Below are positions 42,684-51,094 of a DNA stretch of 64,000 nucleotides, one piece after another. This DNA comes from JAMZMI01 sp039944535 (lineage in GTDB: Bacteria > Bacteroidota > Bacteroidia > Cytophagales > Cyclobacteriaceae). Below the pieces are notes generated by a model. That model worked only from the letters and a program-made list of their open reading frames with translations. It was not told the DNA's origin and did no database searches. A program made the position numbers and the translations under genes. Location of the stretch: NCBI GenBank assembly GCA_039944535.1, contig JBDUYP010000004.1:1-64000 (forward strand). The letters are read 5' to 3'. Within the stretch, counting starts at the first letter, position 1. Each line of letters opens with the position of its first letter.

Positions 42684-44078
42684 ATGAGTGCATCTTACGA
42701 TTTTGGTCTGGTTGGTTTGGGAGTGATGGGAAGGAATTTTATTCTCAATGTTGCCGACAATGATTTTTCGGCCTTCGGTCTCGATACGGATTCAGAAAAG
42801 GTATCGGCCCTAAGGGAAGAGGGGAAAGGTAAAAAGGTTGATGGTACCACTGATAAACAGGAATTTATCAGCAAACTCTCTGTTCCTCGAAAAATCATGC
42901 TGCTTGTTCCTGCGGGAGGCCCTGTCGATGCGGTGATTAAGGATTTGTTGCCATTATTGGATGAGGGTGACTTGATCATAGACGGAGGAAACTCCTTCTA
43001 TACAGACACGGATAGAAGAGCGGATTTTCTTAAGGACAAGGGAATCTACTTTATAGGGTCTGGAGTGTCTGGCGGTGCAAAGGGCGCCCGGTTTGGTCCC
43101 AGCATAATGCCCGGCGGTGACAAAGAAGCTTACGAGCTGGTGAGACCTATTTTCGAAGCTGTATCAGCTAAGGTCAATGGAGAGCCATGCGTAGATTATA
43201 TGGGAGCCAAGTCTGCAGGTAATTATGTGAAGATGGTTCATAATGGGATAGAATATGGACTGATGCAACTTATCTCGGAGGCCTACAGCATCATGAAAAA
43301 TGGGTTGGGTAAGTCCAACGAGGACCAGAGGCTGGTATTCACTCAATGGAATCAGACCCGCTTAAAATCCTTTCTGATTGAAATAACCTCGGAAATTTTT
43401 GGGAAGAAAGATGACCTGACAGGAGGTGATCTTGTAGATCAGATTTTGGATAAGGCCAAACAAAAAGGAACCGGTAAATGGACTTCACAAAATGCCATGG
43501 ATTTGGGTATTCCGATACCTACGATTGACGTTTCTGTGAGCATGCGTGAGATTTCAGCTCTCAAGACTGAAAGGGTAGAGGCTGAGAAATTATACACCAA
43601 GCCTCAAGGCGTAACAGACGCCCCATCAGTAGCCGAAATTGAGAATGCGCTTTATTTCGCCTTTATCATTACCTATGCTCAGGGCATGACCCAACTTGTG
43701 GCGGCATCTGAAGAATATGGTTATGGGTGTGATATGGAAACCATATCTAAAATCTGGAGAGGTGGTTGTATCATTAGAGCCGAATTGCTTGAGGATATGC
43801 GCAAGGCATTTGATAAGGACAACAGTCTGAAAAGCTTACTTCTGGATGAAACCTTCGCTGCTAAAGTGAATGAAACAGTAGATTCTATGCGAAATGTGGT
43901 GTCTTATGCTATGAAATCTGGTATTGCTGTCTCTGCTCTGGCGGCAAGCTTAAGCTATTTCGATTCGTTTACCAGCGGTAGGTTGCCATTGAATCTAATC
44001 CAGGCTCAAAGAGATCACTTTGGTTCTCACACGTATGAGAGGTTAGATAGAGAGGGTATTTTCCACACCGAGTGGTAA
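42684..44078 (+). CDS. gnd: 6-phosphogluconate dehydrogenase, decarboxylating
   Basis: It converts 6-phosphogluconate to ribulose 5-phosphate with NADP reduction, the third oxidative step. The 464-residue protein has GLGVMGRNFILNVADN, LLVPAGGPVDAVIKDL, the substrate loop GSGVSGGAKGARFGPSIMPGG in part, and the catalytic Lys in GNYVKMVHNGIEYG. It reads divergently from zwf-pgl, so all three oxidative-branch genes lie side by side. A terminator follows. Confidence 0.96.
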   Translation: MSASYDFGLVGLGVMGRNFILNVADNDFSAFGLDTDSEKVSALREEGKGKKVDGTTDKQEFISKLSVPRKIMLLVPAGGPVDAVIKDLLPLLDEGDLIIDGGNSFYTDTDRRADFLKDKGIYFIGSGVSGGAKGARFGPSIMPGGDKEAYELVRPIFEAVSAKVNGEPCVDYMGAKSAGNYVKMVHNGIEYGLMQLISEAYSIMKNGLGKSNEDQRLVFTQWNQTRLKSFLIEITSEIFGKKDDLTGGDLVDQILDKAKQKGTGKWTSQNAMDLGIPIPTIDVSVSMREISALKTERVEAEKLYTKPQGVTDAPSVAEIENALYFAFIITYAQGMTQLVAASEEYGYGCDMETISKIWRGGCIIRAELLEDMRKAFDKDNSLKSLLLDETFAAKVNETVDSMRNVVSYAMKSGIAVSALAASLSYFDSFTSGRLPLNLIQAQRDHFGSHTYERLDREGIFHTEW

Positions 44079-44105
44079 AAGTCAGATAAACGTTAAAAGA
44101 ATTTG

Positions 44106-44139
44106 AAAGCGATCAGAATTTATTTTTGATCGCTTTTTT
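44106..44139. terminator. convergent terminator between gnd and the LEA-like lipoprotein gene
   Basis: 10-bp stem AAAGCGATCA (44106-44115) with TGATCGCTTT (44127-44136) and a T run on the plus strand. It includes the last codons of the minus-strand lipoprotein gene and has A-rich sequence on its left side, so it may work in both directions. Confidence 0.8.
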
Positions 44140-44820
44140 TAGTTTGTTGGAGCCTTGTTTTGAAATGTAATCAAGTAGCTCTTTGATCTTCTTGTCTTTT
44201 TCCTCCTGAATCGCCGCATTGATCTCTTCTCGTGGGATTTTCTTGCGTACTGATATAGGCACAGGAAGTGTGATTCTGTTGTTTTTGGTAATCATCAGGT
44301 TAAGCCACACTTTGCCTTTGAGTACCATATCCTCAGCTTGAAACAGCTCTTTCACAGGAAACGCCGTGGGAAGGGCAATTGCCACATTGGTGAGAACGGA
44401 AGAGTTTGGGGCAATGACGGTGTGCTCCAGGTGACGCACATCTACCAAAAAAGCATCATCCAGATAAGTTTTGAGTTTCAATGAATCCAACTCTACTTCA
44501 GACGTATTTGGGTTTGTGATTTTAATGATGGCATTGAATCGAAGTTGTGATAAGTCCAGACTGAAATTACCTTTCTTTATTTCCTTGATAAGGCTGAGTG
44601 TTTCTTTGCCAGGATCATTTACATTGATCTTTTTTGACTCATTGTCAAAGCTTATCGTAGATTCAAAATCTACTAAGTCAAGCTGTACTTCGGTAAGTTC
44701 ATAGCTGCATTTTTCGAGCATTTTTCTGGCCTTCACCGAATCCTTCATGGAAGCACAGCCAATCAGTGTTAAACTCAAAGCAAGTAACGCAACTCTGGCG
44801 AGTACTACAGGATTTGTCAT
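44113..44820 (-). CDS. LEA-like lipoprotein
   Basis: A 235-residue lipoprotein: signal peptide ending LTLIGC with Cys22 as the lipidation site. The core (INVNDPGKETLSLIKEIKKG, then FNAIIKITNPNTSEVELDSL) resembles the LEA14/water-stress beta-sandwich, in which the NPN element is typical. The C-terminus is Lys-rich. It may bind lipid or act in the envelope; no function is known. It is 12 bp downstream of the ion channel gene on the same strand, so the two may be cotranscribed. Confidence 0.7.
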   Translation of the reverse strand: MTNPVVLARVALLALSLTLIGCASMKDSVKARKMLEKCSYELTEVQLDLVDFESTISFDNESKKINVNDPGKETLSLIKEIKKGNFSLDLSQLRFNAIIKITNPNTSEVELDSLKLKTYLDDAFLVDVRHLEHTVIAPNSSVLTNVAIALPTAFPVKELFQAEDMVLKGKVWLNLMITKNNRITLPVPISVRKKIPREEINAAIQEEKDKKIKELLDYISKQGSNKLKKAIKNKF

Positions 44821-44832
44821 ATCGTAAGTAGT

Positions 44833-45633
44833 TTAAGATTGATCAGGCTGATCTCCATTGCTTTTGGCAATCAGGATGTCTATTTTCTTATTCAGCGCTT
44901 CTATTTTGTCTTCCAGGTCATCATTATTGTCCTGGATCATCTCATCGACAAAAATGGCATTCACAATAGACATACCGAAAATTCCACCAGTCAGTACAAC
45001 AAACACAAAAAACAAACGCGAGAGGGGAGCTTGCCAGGAATTGGGTTCCATACCAGCAACGATTGCGCTTGGAATTTCATTCCACCCTTCAAGGGTAAAA
45101 ACCTGAAATACCGAGTAAAGGGAAATCATGGGGTTGGAGAAGAATTCAGGAGCGTAGCTTCTGAATAAATAGCTACTCAGCACCGCGAGCAAAAGATTGT
45201 AAATAAAAATTGCCACAAAAACGAAAGCAGATGCTCTAAACGCACGGGCAATACCAGCGATCATCCCGCTGATGTTAGGAATAAACCTCATGAACCGGAG
45301 AATTCTCAAAACTCTCAGAAGTCTAAATACCAGAAGATAGGAGATGTCTGGTATTTCGACTATTAGTTCGAACAACGAGGGAATTGAAATAGCCACCAAT
45401 ATGAAGTCAAACTTATTCCAAGATTGGCCGATGTACTGCCTCCATCCATTAAACCCTACCTTGACAACAATTTCCAGAATAAAGAATAAAGTAAAGAGGT
45501 GATCGAAAAGGGATAAGAATGGGTCGTTATGAAGGTTTTCAAACCCCATGAGAATGATAAGCGCGGAGTTGAGAAGTATGGCTACTAGAATGAGCCATTC
45601 ATTTAAGAAGATCTTTAGAATTCGAGAGATCAT
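44833..45633 (-). CDS. voltage-gated cation channel (NaChBac/CavMr type)
   Basis: A 266-residue single-domain channel with six membrane segments. S4 has five arginines at every third position (Arg104, 107, 110, 113, 116). The pore filter reads TLEGWNE at residues 180-186. The inner helix is S6 (about 206-232) and a C-terminal coiled coil follows (about 238-257), as in tetrameric bacterial channels. NaChBac-type Na channels have TLESW; a Gly after the Glu is what I recall from the Ca-selective CavMr, so calcium selectivity is possible but inferred. The start at 45633 is the only reasonable one. Confidence 0.88.
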   Translation of the reverse strand: MISRILKIFLNEWLILVAILLNSALIILMGFENLHNDPFLSLFDHLFTLFFILEIVVKVGFNGWRQYIGQSWNKFDFILVAISIPSLFELIVEIPDISYLLVFRLLRVLRILRFMRFIPNISGMIAGIARAFRASAFVFVAIFIYNLLLAVLSSYLFRSYAPEFFSNPMISLYSVFQVFTLEGWNEIPSAIVAGMEPNSWQAPLSRLFFVFVVLTGGIFGMSIVNAIFVDEMIQDNNDDLEDKIEALNKKIDILIAKSNGDQPDQS

Positions 45634-45779
45634 TTATGATTGGTATAAGCGGAAGCTATAATGTTTAGGTTTGGTAAAAGGAGCAATTTCTCTCAGTGGA
45701 TTGAATGTTCAATGCTGAATGACTACTGACATCTAAATTGCTATCTTTAAAGTCGTCGGCAAAGTAAACAAAATAAACA

Positions 45780-46091
45780 ATGTTGAAATATAGCGATAAA
45801 TACTTACCTGTTGACCCTGACTTTGAACAAAATGTATATTTGAATGTCGAGGAAGCTCAAAATGGCAAAGTCCATTACTTTGATTACAATGGCTCTATTG
45901 GTTTGGGAGAGGGGAGAATTGAGTCACTGGAAAAATTACCTGAAGGATATTTTATTAGCATGTCAGAAACTGATGATTTGATCAGGCTTGATAAGATCAT
46001 TACTTTGTTCGGAAATCCTGGGCCTGCATATGATGAATATGACCGATATGCCAATGCTTGTCTCACGTGTGAAGATTTGGGGCAATTCTAA
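45780..46091 (+). CDS. small soluble protein, possibly Rof-like
   Basis: This 103-residue protein is acidic and beta-rich. The segment GRIESLEKLPEGYFISMSE, then DLIRLDKIITLFG, faintly resembles the Rho-binding antiterminator (Rof) fold, whose IRLD motif is typical, but the Rof N-terminal CNFYDELE is absent. The C-terminus has two Cys in NACLTCEDLG. It is 10 bp upstream of the YdeI-like gene. Treat the family assignment as weak. Confidence 0.55.
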   Translation: MLKYSDKYLPVDPDFEQNVYLNVEEAQNGKVHYFDYNGSIGLGEGRIESLEKLPEGYFISMSETDDLIRLDKIITLFGNPGPAYDEYDRYANACLTCEDLGQF

Positions 46092-46101
46092 ATTTGAGCA
46101 G

Positions 46102-46626
46102 ATGGTTTTCGAATCAACATTAGAGGAATTTGAACTGAATAAGGTTTACAATTTGCATATTCCGATTCCGGGGGCAATTGCAGAAGAGTTTGTAAATGGG
46201 AAAGACCGGCGTGTAATATGTGAAATCGATGGAGTGAAAAAGTGGCATGCGGGGCTTATGCCTTATGCTTCCGGGTACTATATTTTGATGAGCCAAAAGC
46301 GGGTTTCTGATTTAGGTTTGAAGCGCGGGGATAAGGTGGTTTTGAAACTGGAAAAGGATGAATCAGAGTATGGTATGCATATGCCGGAAGAGCTGCAGGT
46401 TTTGCTTGATCAGGACGAGCAGGGCTCCAGGTACTTTCACGACCTGACCCCCGGAAAACAAAGAAACCTGATCTACATCGTAAATCAGGTCAAAAATCCA
46501 GAAAGCAGATTAAGTAAGGCACTGGCCATAGTCACTCACCTCAATGAAGAGCGAGGTAACCTCGATTTTAAAAAGCTCAATGCCAAAATCAAAGCATACA
46601 ATCAGATGAGAAAGCTAAAGTCTTAG
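46102..46626 (+). CDS. DUF1905/YdeI (OmpD-associated) family protein
   Basis: The frame is open from 45988, but those codons overlap the previous gene; ATG 46102 gives a 174-residue protein starting MVFESTLEEFELNKVYNLHI. It has the DUF1905 beta-barrel (IPGAIAEEFVNGKDRRVICE, then LKRGDKVVLKLEKDE) and the C-terminal helical bacteriocin-protection/OmdA-like domain (MHMPEELQVLLDQDEQGSRY, then LTPGKQRNLIYIVNQVKN). The function is not established. It is likely cotranscribed with the gene at 45780. Confidence 0.78.
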   Translation: MVFESTLEEFELNKVYNLHIPIPGAIAEEFVNGKDRRVICEIDGVKKWHAGLMPYASGYYILMSQKRVSDLGLKRGDKVVLKLEKDESEYGMHMPEELQVLLDQDEQGSRYFHDLTPGKQRNLIYIVNQVKNPESRLSKALAIVTHLNEERGNLDFKKLNAKIKAYNQMRKLKS

Positions 46627-47303
46627 CCTTTATCTCCCGAAATTAAGTTGTAGTAGTCAAAGACCTGCATGAGGCCTCTTTCTTCTTTGATGTTGAGGCT
46701 GTTAGTAGAGATGAAATCTTTGATTTCATCTTCCTTGTCAGACAGTACCTTCAGTATTTCTTTTTTCTTGGCTTTTATTAAGCGAGGGTTTTCACCGTCA
46801 GGTTGTACGTAAAAGTTGGCCTTTGCAACATATTTCGGTGGTTCTGCACCTACATAACCTTTAGAAGGGGTGCCGGGAATAAAGTCCGTAAAACTTTGCT
46901 TCAAGAGTTTCATTTTGTCTCCCTGCACCAACACCTGAAGATATATTTTTTCACCATCTACGGTATGACTCAAAAATAACTGATTACCGATATTGAATTT
47001 CGTGACATCCAAATCTTTCGAACTGTTATAAACCACGTTGTTTTTCTTATAACAAATAACTCCCTTGTGGCTGTTGAAATTCATCTGTTCTATTTCCATT
47101 ATTTTTCCATCCGCAAGGTCAATGGTTCCCGATTCCCAATTTTCATTAAGAAATGGCGACCCTACGGGAGCGAGAGCTTCGCCTTTGATATTAGACTGTA
47201 ACTCAAACGTGCCGCTGTTTGAGGAGCTCATATCCACATATTCCTGAGCAAAAAGTGGCTGAAAAATCAGAAAGCTAAAGAAGGTTGTAAGTAATCTGTA
47301 CAT
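46623..47303 (-). CDS. exported protein of unknown family
   Basis: The 226-residue protein has a signal peptide ending QPLFAQ and a soluble, beta-rich body with scattered Lys, ending in a helical segment (KKKEILKVLSDKEDEIKDFI and onwards). No membrane helix, lipobox or T9SS tail. I do not recognise it. It is convergent with the YdeI-like gene (4-bp overlap) and divergent from the large T9SS gene at 47789. Confidence 0.65.
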   Translation of the reverse strand: MYRLLTTFFSFLIFQPLFAQEYVDMSSSNSGTFELQSNIKGEALAPVGSPFLNENWESGTIDLADGKIMEIEQMNFNSHKGVICYKKNNVVYNSSKDLDVTKFNIGNQLFLSHTVDGEKIYLQVLVQGDKMKLLKQSFTDFIPGTPSKGYVGAEPPKYVAKANFYVQPDGENPRLIKAKKKEILKVLSDKEDEIKDFISTNSLNIKEERGLMQVFDYYNLISGDKG

Positions 47304-47788
47304 AGAAATGGTAGTAGTAAGGATTGATTATTATTTTAATTATGAAACCAAATGCTGTGCCCTTCACACATCATATCCTAAAGTTATAACCTTTTGGCTG
47401 ATATATAATTTGGCTCTTACATTTTTGGTCTGTTCATTATATGAACAACATAACAAAGTTATTTTTCCCTTACGGCCAAAGTTTATTTTGTTGAATAAAA
47501 TCTGACGAGCTAGAAATTCTTACAAATTTATTGGATTTTTTTCAGCGCTTTGAACCGTTCATTTGAATAATATATTGTTTGGAATCTTGCTCGTTTGACT
47601 GTCGATTAGGTAGAATATTTTATAAAAGCTGTTTCAACCTAATTTTAGTGTTTCCAGAGAAAACAGGTGGTTTAGAAGGGTACAGTTCTTAGTTTACCCA
47701 TTCATGAAATGGTAACATTCTCGTTACAGGATTTCCAATAAAAGCCTCTATTTTTAAAGACTTACACTCACTCTTAACTTACATTTCT
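47304..47788. other. 485-bp AT-rich intergenic region
   Basis: Strongly AT-rich, with no ORF that looks real on either strand (a 65-codon frame at 47308-47505 has no supporting features). It must hold promoters for the divergent exported protein and for the T9SS cassette. I cannot assign a convincing -33/-7 pair. Confidence 0.6.
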
Positions 47789-50700
47789 ATGAAGAAAATT
47801 TACGCTTTAGCTTTCAATTTACTTTTAGCCACGCTGGTCTTCGGACAATCCGCAGGAGATATTGCCTTTGTTGGATATAACTCCGATGGTGATGATGATT
47901 TTGCGATTGTGGTCCTTTCTGATTTGGCTGCCAATACAGTTATCTATTTTTCTGATAATGAGACAGACGGGGCAGGAGGACTTACGACTGGTGAAGGAGC
48001 TGTTTCATGGGATACAGGAACGTCAATCATCACAGCGGGTACTGTTGTTGTATTTGCAGACACGGATTCTGAAGGAAACGAATTCTTTGGATCCTCTGTT
48101 GGATCACTGACTTACTCGGATGCGGGAATGAATATTTCAGGAGAGGGAGATGAACTTTACGCTTATCTAGGATCGGATGAGGCTACACCTTCAACCTTCC
48201 TGGCAGGTTTCCAGATTGGGTCAGGAAATGGCGCAGATTTGACTGATACAGGGTTGGTTGAGGGCTCGACATTCTTAACGCATGACGCTACAGCTTCACC
48301 TGATGGAGGTTTTTATTCTGGAAGCATTGATAGCCAAAGCGATTATGCTTCCTATTTGGCTCTGATAATGGATGATGCCAACTGGTCATATGAGACCTCC
48401 AATGGGGAAAACGTATTGCCTTTTTCTACTATTTCGTTTTCTCTTGTAGGCTCTCAAGTTGTAGGCTTTGATCAGGCAGCAGGCTCTGAAACTGAAACAG
48501 ACGCTAGTTTTGAAGTACTCATTCCTGTGACCCTTGCCAATTACGGCGACACTCAAGTTGACCTTAGCGTTTCCGTATCTGGTGGTACGGCCGATGCGGC
48601 GGACTATACGCTGAACACTTCCACACTTTCTTTTACGGCAGATGGTTCTCAAAATATTTCCATTGACATCAATGATGACGCTGATGATGCGAGTGAAACA
48701 GTGGAAGTCACCATTGCAGAAACTAGCTCAACAGGTGTTTTGATCTCGCCTGCTACTTTTGTTTTGACCATAGAAGACGATGATGTGGCTGAGCTGGTAA
48801 TTACCGAAATCATGTACGACCCAAATGGCACTGATTCTGACTTTGAGTTTTTCGAAATATTTAATGCCGGAGCTTTTACGGTAGATCTGGACGGCTACTC
48901 TGTCTCGGATGCAATGAATATGACGTTTACAACCGGGGATGAAATAGCAGCAGGTGAGTATATCATTGTAGCAAGCACAGCCTCTTCCTATTCTGGCAAT
49001 GGATATCAGGTATTTGAATGGACGTCAGGGTCACTGCTCAACACCGGGGAAACTATCACACTCAAAAATGCATCTGACGCCTCGGTGGATGTCGTCACTT
49101 ATACGGATGATTTGGCATATTCAAAAGGGGAAGGCGGCTCGCTCTCATTGGGAGACTTCAATGCGGATAACGAAAATATGGAAAACTGGATTGGCTCAGC
49201 AACAGCTGGAGGAACACCAGGAGCAGTCAATGACGTCACAGTTTGGACGGGAGCTACAAGCCTGGAGTGGTTGCACACGGGAAACTGGTCAAACGGAATA
49301 CCTTCTGCAAGTCTTAGCGCCATCATTCCCTCGTCAGGTGCAAGTCCTACGATCGCCGATGATGTTGTGGTTTCTTCTCTTAGAGCAGCCACCAACACAG
49401 TCTTGCTGATCAGCGCAGGAACAGCAGTAGTAAACAACGAATTGATTTTGGATGGTGAAGCTGAGGTGCTTTCAGGAGCAGCATTGGCCATACTCGGAGA
49501 TGAGACCGGCTCTGGAAGTTTAACTGTTTTTAGAAATACGACCGGAGACGGTGGATATAGTATTTTGGGATCTCCTGTTTCTGGAGTAGCCCTAACTTCA
49601 TTGAACGCCGATTACTTGTATGGCTATGATGAGGGAACGATGAGCTACACAATACCTACAGGAAATATGCCGCCAGGAACGGGCTATTTTGTTGGATACA
49701 ACGCAACATCTCCATCAATATCATTTACGGGTTTACCCAACTCTGGATCTAAAAGTGTGCTTGTCACCACTACAGATGTGACAGGAGATGGCTTCAATCT
49801 TGTTGCCAACCCTTACGCTGCTGCTATTTCCACAACGGCATTCATTAACGCCAATTCACCTTCTGTTATAGACGGGACAGTTTATCTCTGGGATGATGGC
49901 GGAACCAACGAAGGAGCAAAAAGGGGCGGTGACTACATTACCGTCAATAGTATAGGCGAAACAGGAACGGTAGATCTTGATGGAATGGGTGCCTCTGGCG
50001 AAACGCCTGCGTCTAGTGGTGTAATCACCTCTACTCAGGGTTTTTATGTTCATGCGGTGGCTACAGGTGATGTGCTGTTCACTTCAGATATGCAAGTGAC
50101 AACTACTGGTGCAAACGCTGATGCCAACCATTATCGAGAAGCTGGTGAAAAGCAATTGGTTAGATTGGCTATCTCAGGCAATGATCTTTACAATGAAATA
50201 TTGATAGGTCTTACAGACAATGCCACACTGTCTTTTGACAATGGACTGGATGCGCTCAAGCTTGCAGGAAACGAGCTCATTTCATTCTATTCTATTCTTG
50301 AATCTGAGAAATTGGTTATCCAGGCATTGCCTAAAGTGAGCGCAGAAGAAATGAACGTACAGTTAGGTTTTGATCTAGCGGAAGCAGGCGAGTACGAACT
50401 GAAACTAGCCGGACTTGAAGGCATCTCTGATGATATTTCTGTTTTGGTTTACGATAAAGTTACAGGCCAGACGCATGACCTAAGAGAGTCTGCATCTATC
50501 GCATTCACCAACTCTGCTTCGGTTATGGCTAGCAAGAGATTTAGTCTTGTATTGGCTCCTGCGGCGGTATTAGGCTTTGAAAATGCAAAAAGCAATTTCA
50601 ATGTATTCACCAATGAGAGTGGATTGAATCTTGTTACAGAGAATGCATTTGCCAATGCGAAAGTGAGAATATTTGCTTTGGATGGAAAAATGATTTCGCA

Positions 50701-50818
50701 ATTCGAAAATGCAGATTTTTCTTCGAAATCCTGGAGTACGCCATTCACAAGACAAGGCCTTTTCATTGTGTCTATCGAGTCGCAAAATGGTTTATTAATC
50801 AAAAAATTCTTAAATTAA
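47789..50818 (+). CDS. large T9SS-secreted protein with Calx-beta and lamin-tail domains
   Basis: A 1009-residue secreted protein, with signal peptide ending TLVFGQ. N-terminal region about 20-215 (GDIAFVGYNSDGDDDFAIVV onwards) is beta-rich. A Calx-beta-like domain spans about 220-335 (FEVLIPVTLANYGDTQVDLS, then TFVLTIEDDD). A lamin-tail domain spans about 336-475 (ELVITEIMYDPNGTDSDFEF onwards). From about 483 comes a block shared with the other T9SS protein of this window. The end is a T9SS type A sorting domain (VRIFALDGKMIS, then GLFIVSIESQNGLLIKKFLN). The PID-CTERM-like gene follows 6 bp later. Confidence 0.85.
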   Translation: MKKIYALAFNLLLATLVFGQSAGDIAFVGYNSDGDDDFAIVVLSDLAANTVIYFSDNETDGAGGLTTGEGAVSWDTGTSIITAGTVVVFADTDSEGNEFFGSSVGSLTYSDAGMNISGEGDELYAYLGSDEATPSTFLAGFQIGSGNGADLTDTGLVEGSTFLTHDATASPDGGFYSGSIDSQSDYASYLALIMDDANWSYETSNGENVLPFSTISFSLVGSQVVGFDQAAGSETETDASFEVLIPVTLANYGDTQVDLSVSVSGGTADAADYTLNTSTLSFTADGSQNISIDINDDADDASETVEVTIAETSSTGVLISPATFVLTIEDDDVAELVITEIMYDPNGTDSDFEFFEIFNAGAFTVDLDGYSVSDAMNMTFTTGDEIAAGEYIIVASTASSYSGNGYQVFEWTSGSLLNTGETITLKNASDASVDVVTYTDDLAYSKGEGGSLSLGDFNADNENMENWIGSATAGGTPGAVNDVTVWTGATSLEWLHTGNWSNGIPSASLSAIIPSSGASPTIADDVVVSSLRAATNTVLLISAGTAVVNNELILDGEAEVLSGAALAILGDETGSGSLTVFRNTTGDGGYSILGSPVSGVALTSLNADYLYGYDEGTMSYTIPTGNMPPGTGYFVGYNATSPSISFTGLPNSGSKSVLVTTTDVTGDGFNLVANPYAAAISTTAFINANSPSVIDGTVYLWDDGGTNEGAKRGGDYITVNSIGETGTVDLDGMGASGETPASSGVITSTQGFYVHAVATGDVLFTSDMQVTTTGANADANHYREAGEKQLVRLAISGNDLYNEILIGLTDNATLSFDNGLDALKLAGNELISFYSILESEKLVIQALPKVSAEEMNVQLGFDLAEAGEYELKLAGLEGISDDISVLVYDKVTGQTHDLRESASIAFTNSASVMASKRFSLVLAPAAVLGFENAKSNFNVFTNESGLNLVTENAFANAKVRIFALDGKMISQFENADFSSKSWSTPFTRQGLFIVSIESQNGLLIKKFLN

Positions 50819-50824
50819 TCTGAT

Positions 50825-51001
50825 ATGAATATTCTACTGAAAATATCTGCCTTTGTTATTGTAATGTTCGCTTTTGTAGCGCCTTTGATTGCTCAACCGT
50901 CAGCACCACCGGCAACACCTATTGACGGAGGATTGTCATTGCTATTGGCTGCAGGCGGATTGTATGGCCTGAAAAAGTTAAGAGATAATAAGAAGGCTTA
51001 A
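50825..51001 (+). CDS. 58-residue PID-CTERM-like membrane peptide, copy 1
   Basis: This short gene encodes a signal peptide ending FVAPLIAQ and then PSAPPATPIDGG, a hydrophobic helix LSLLLAAGGLYG and a basic tail LKKLRDNKKA. The Pro-Ile-Asp-Gly-Gly, helix and basic tail form a tripartite signal like the PEP-CTERM and GlyGly-CTERM signals; I recall a PID-CTERM label used for such Bacteroidota proteins. The 61332-61508 gene encodes an equal-length, nearly identical mature peptide. It follows the 1009-residue T9SS gene by 6 bp and is followed by a terminator. The function is unknown. Confidence 0.82.
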   Translation: MNILLKISAFVIVMFAFVAPLIAQPSAPPATPIDGGLSLLLAAGGLYGLKKLRDNKKA

Positions 51002-51028
51002 AAAGCCTGAAATATAATTGCTGAATGT

Positions 51029-51058
51029 AGCTCTGTCTGTAAAGGCAGGGCTTTTTTT
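51029..51058 (+). terminator. intrinsic terminator of T9SS/PID-CTERM-like cassette 1
   Basis: Stem AGCTCTG (51029-51035) with CAGGGCT (51046-51052), one G-T pair, then a T run. It closes the cassette 28 bp after the small gene. Confidence 0.8.
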
Positions 51059-51094
51059 GTGTAATACTTCCTCGCATATTTATAACTTGCCATC

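Noticed and set aside
47308..47505. 65-codon ORF in the AT-rich gap
   Set aside because: No signal peptide, start context or similarity; the composition is that of the intergenic DNA.
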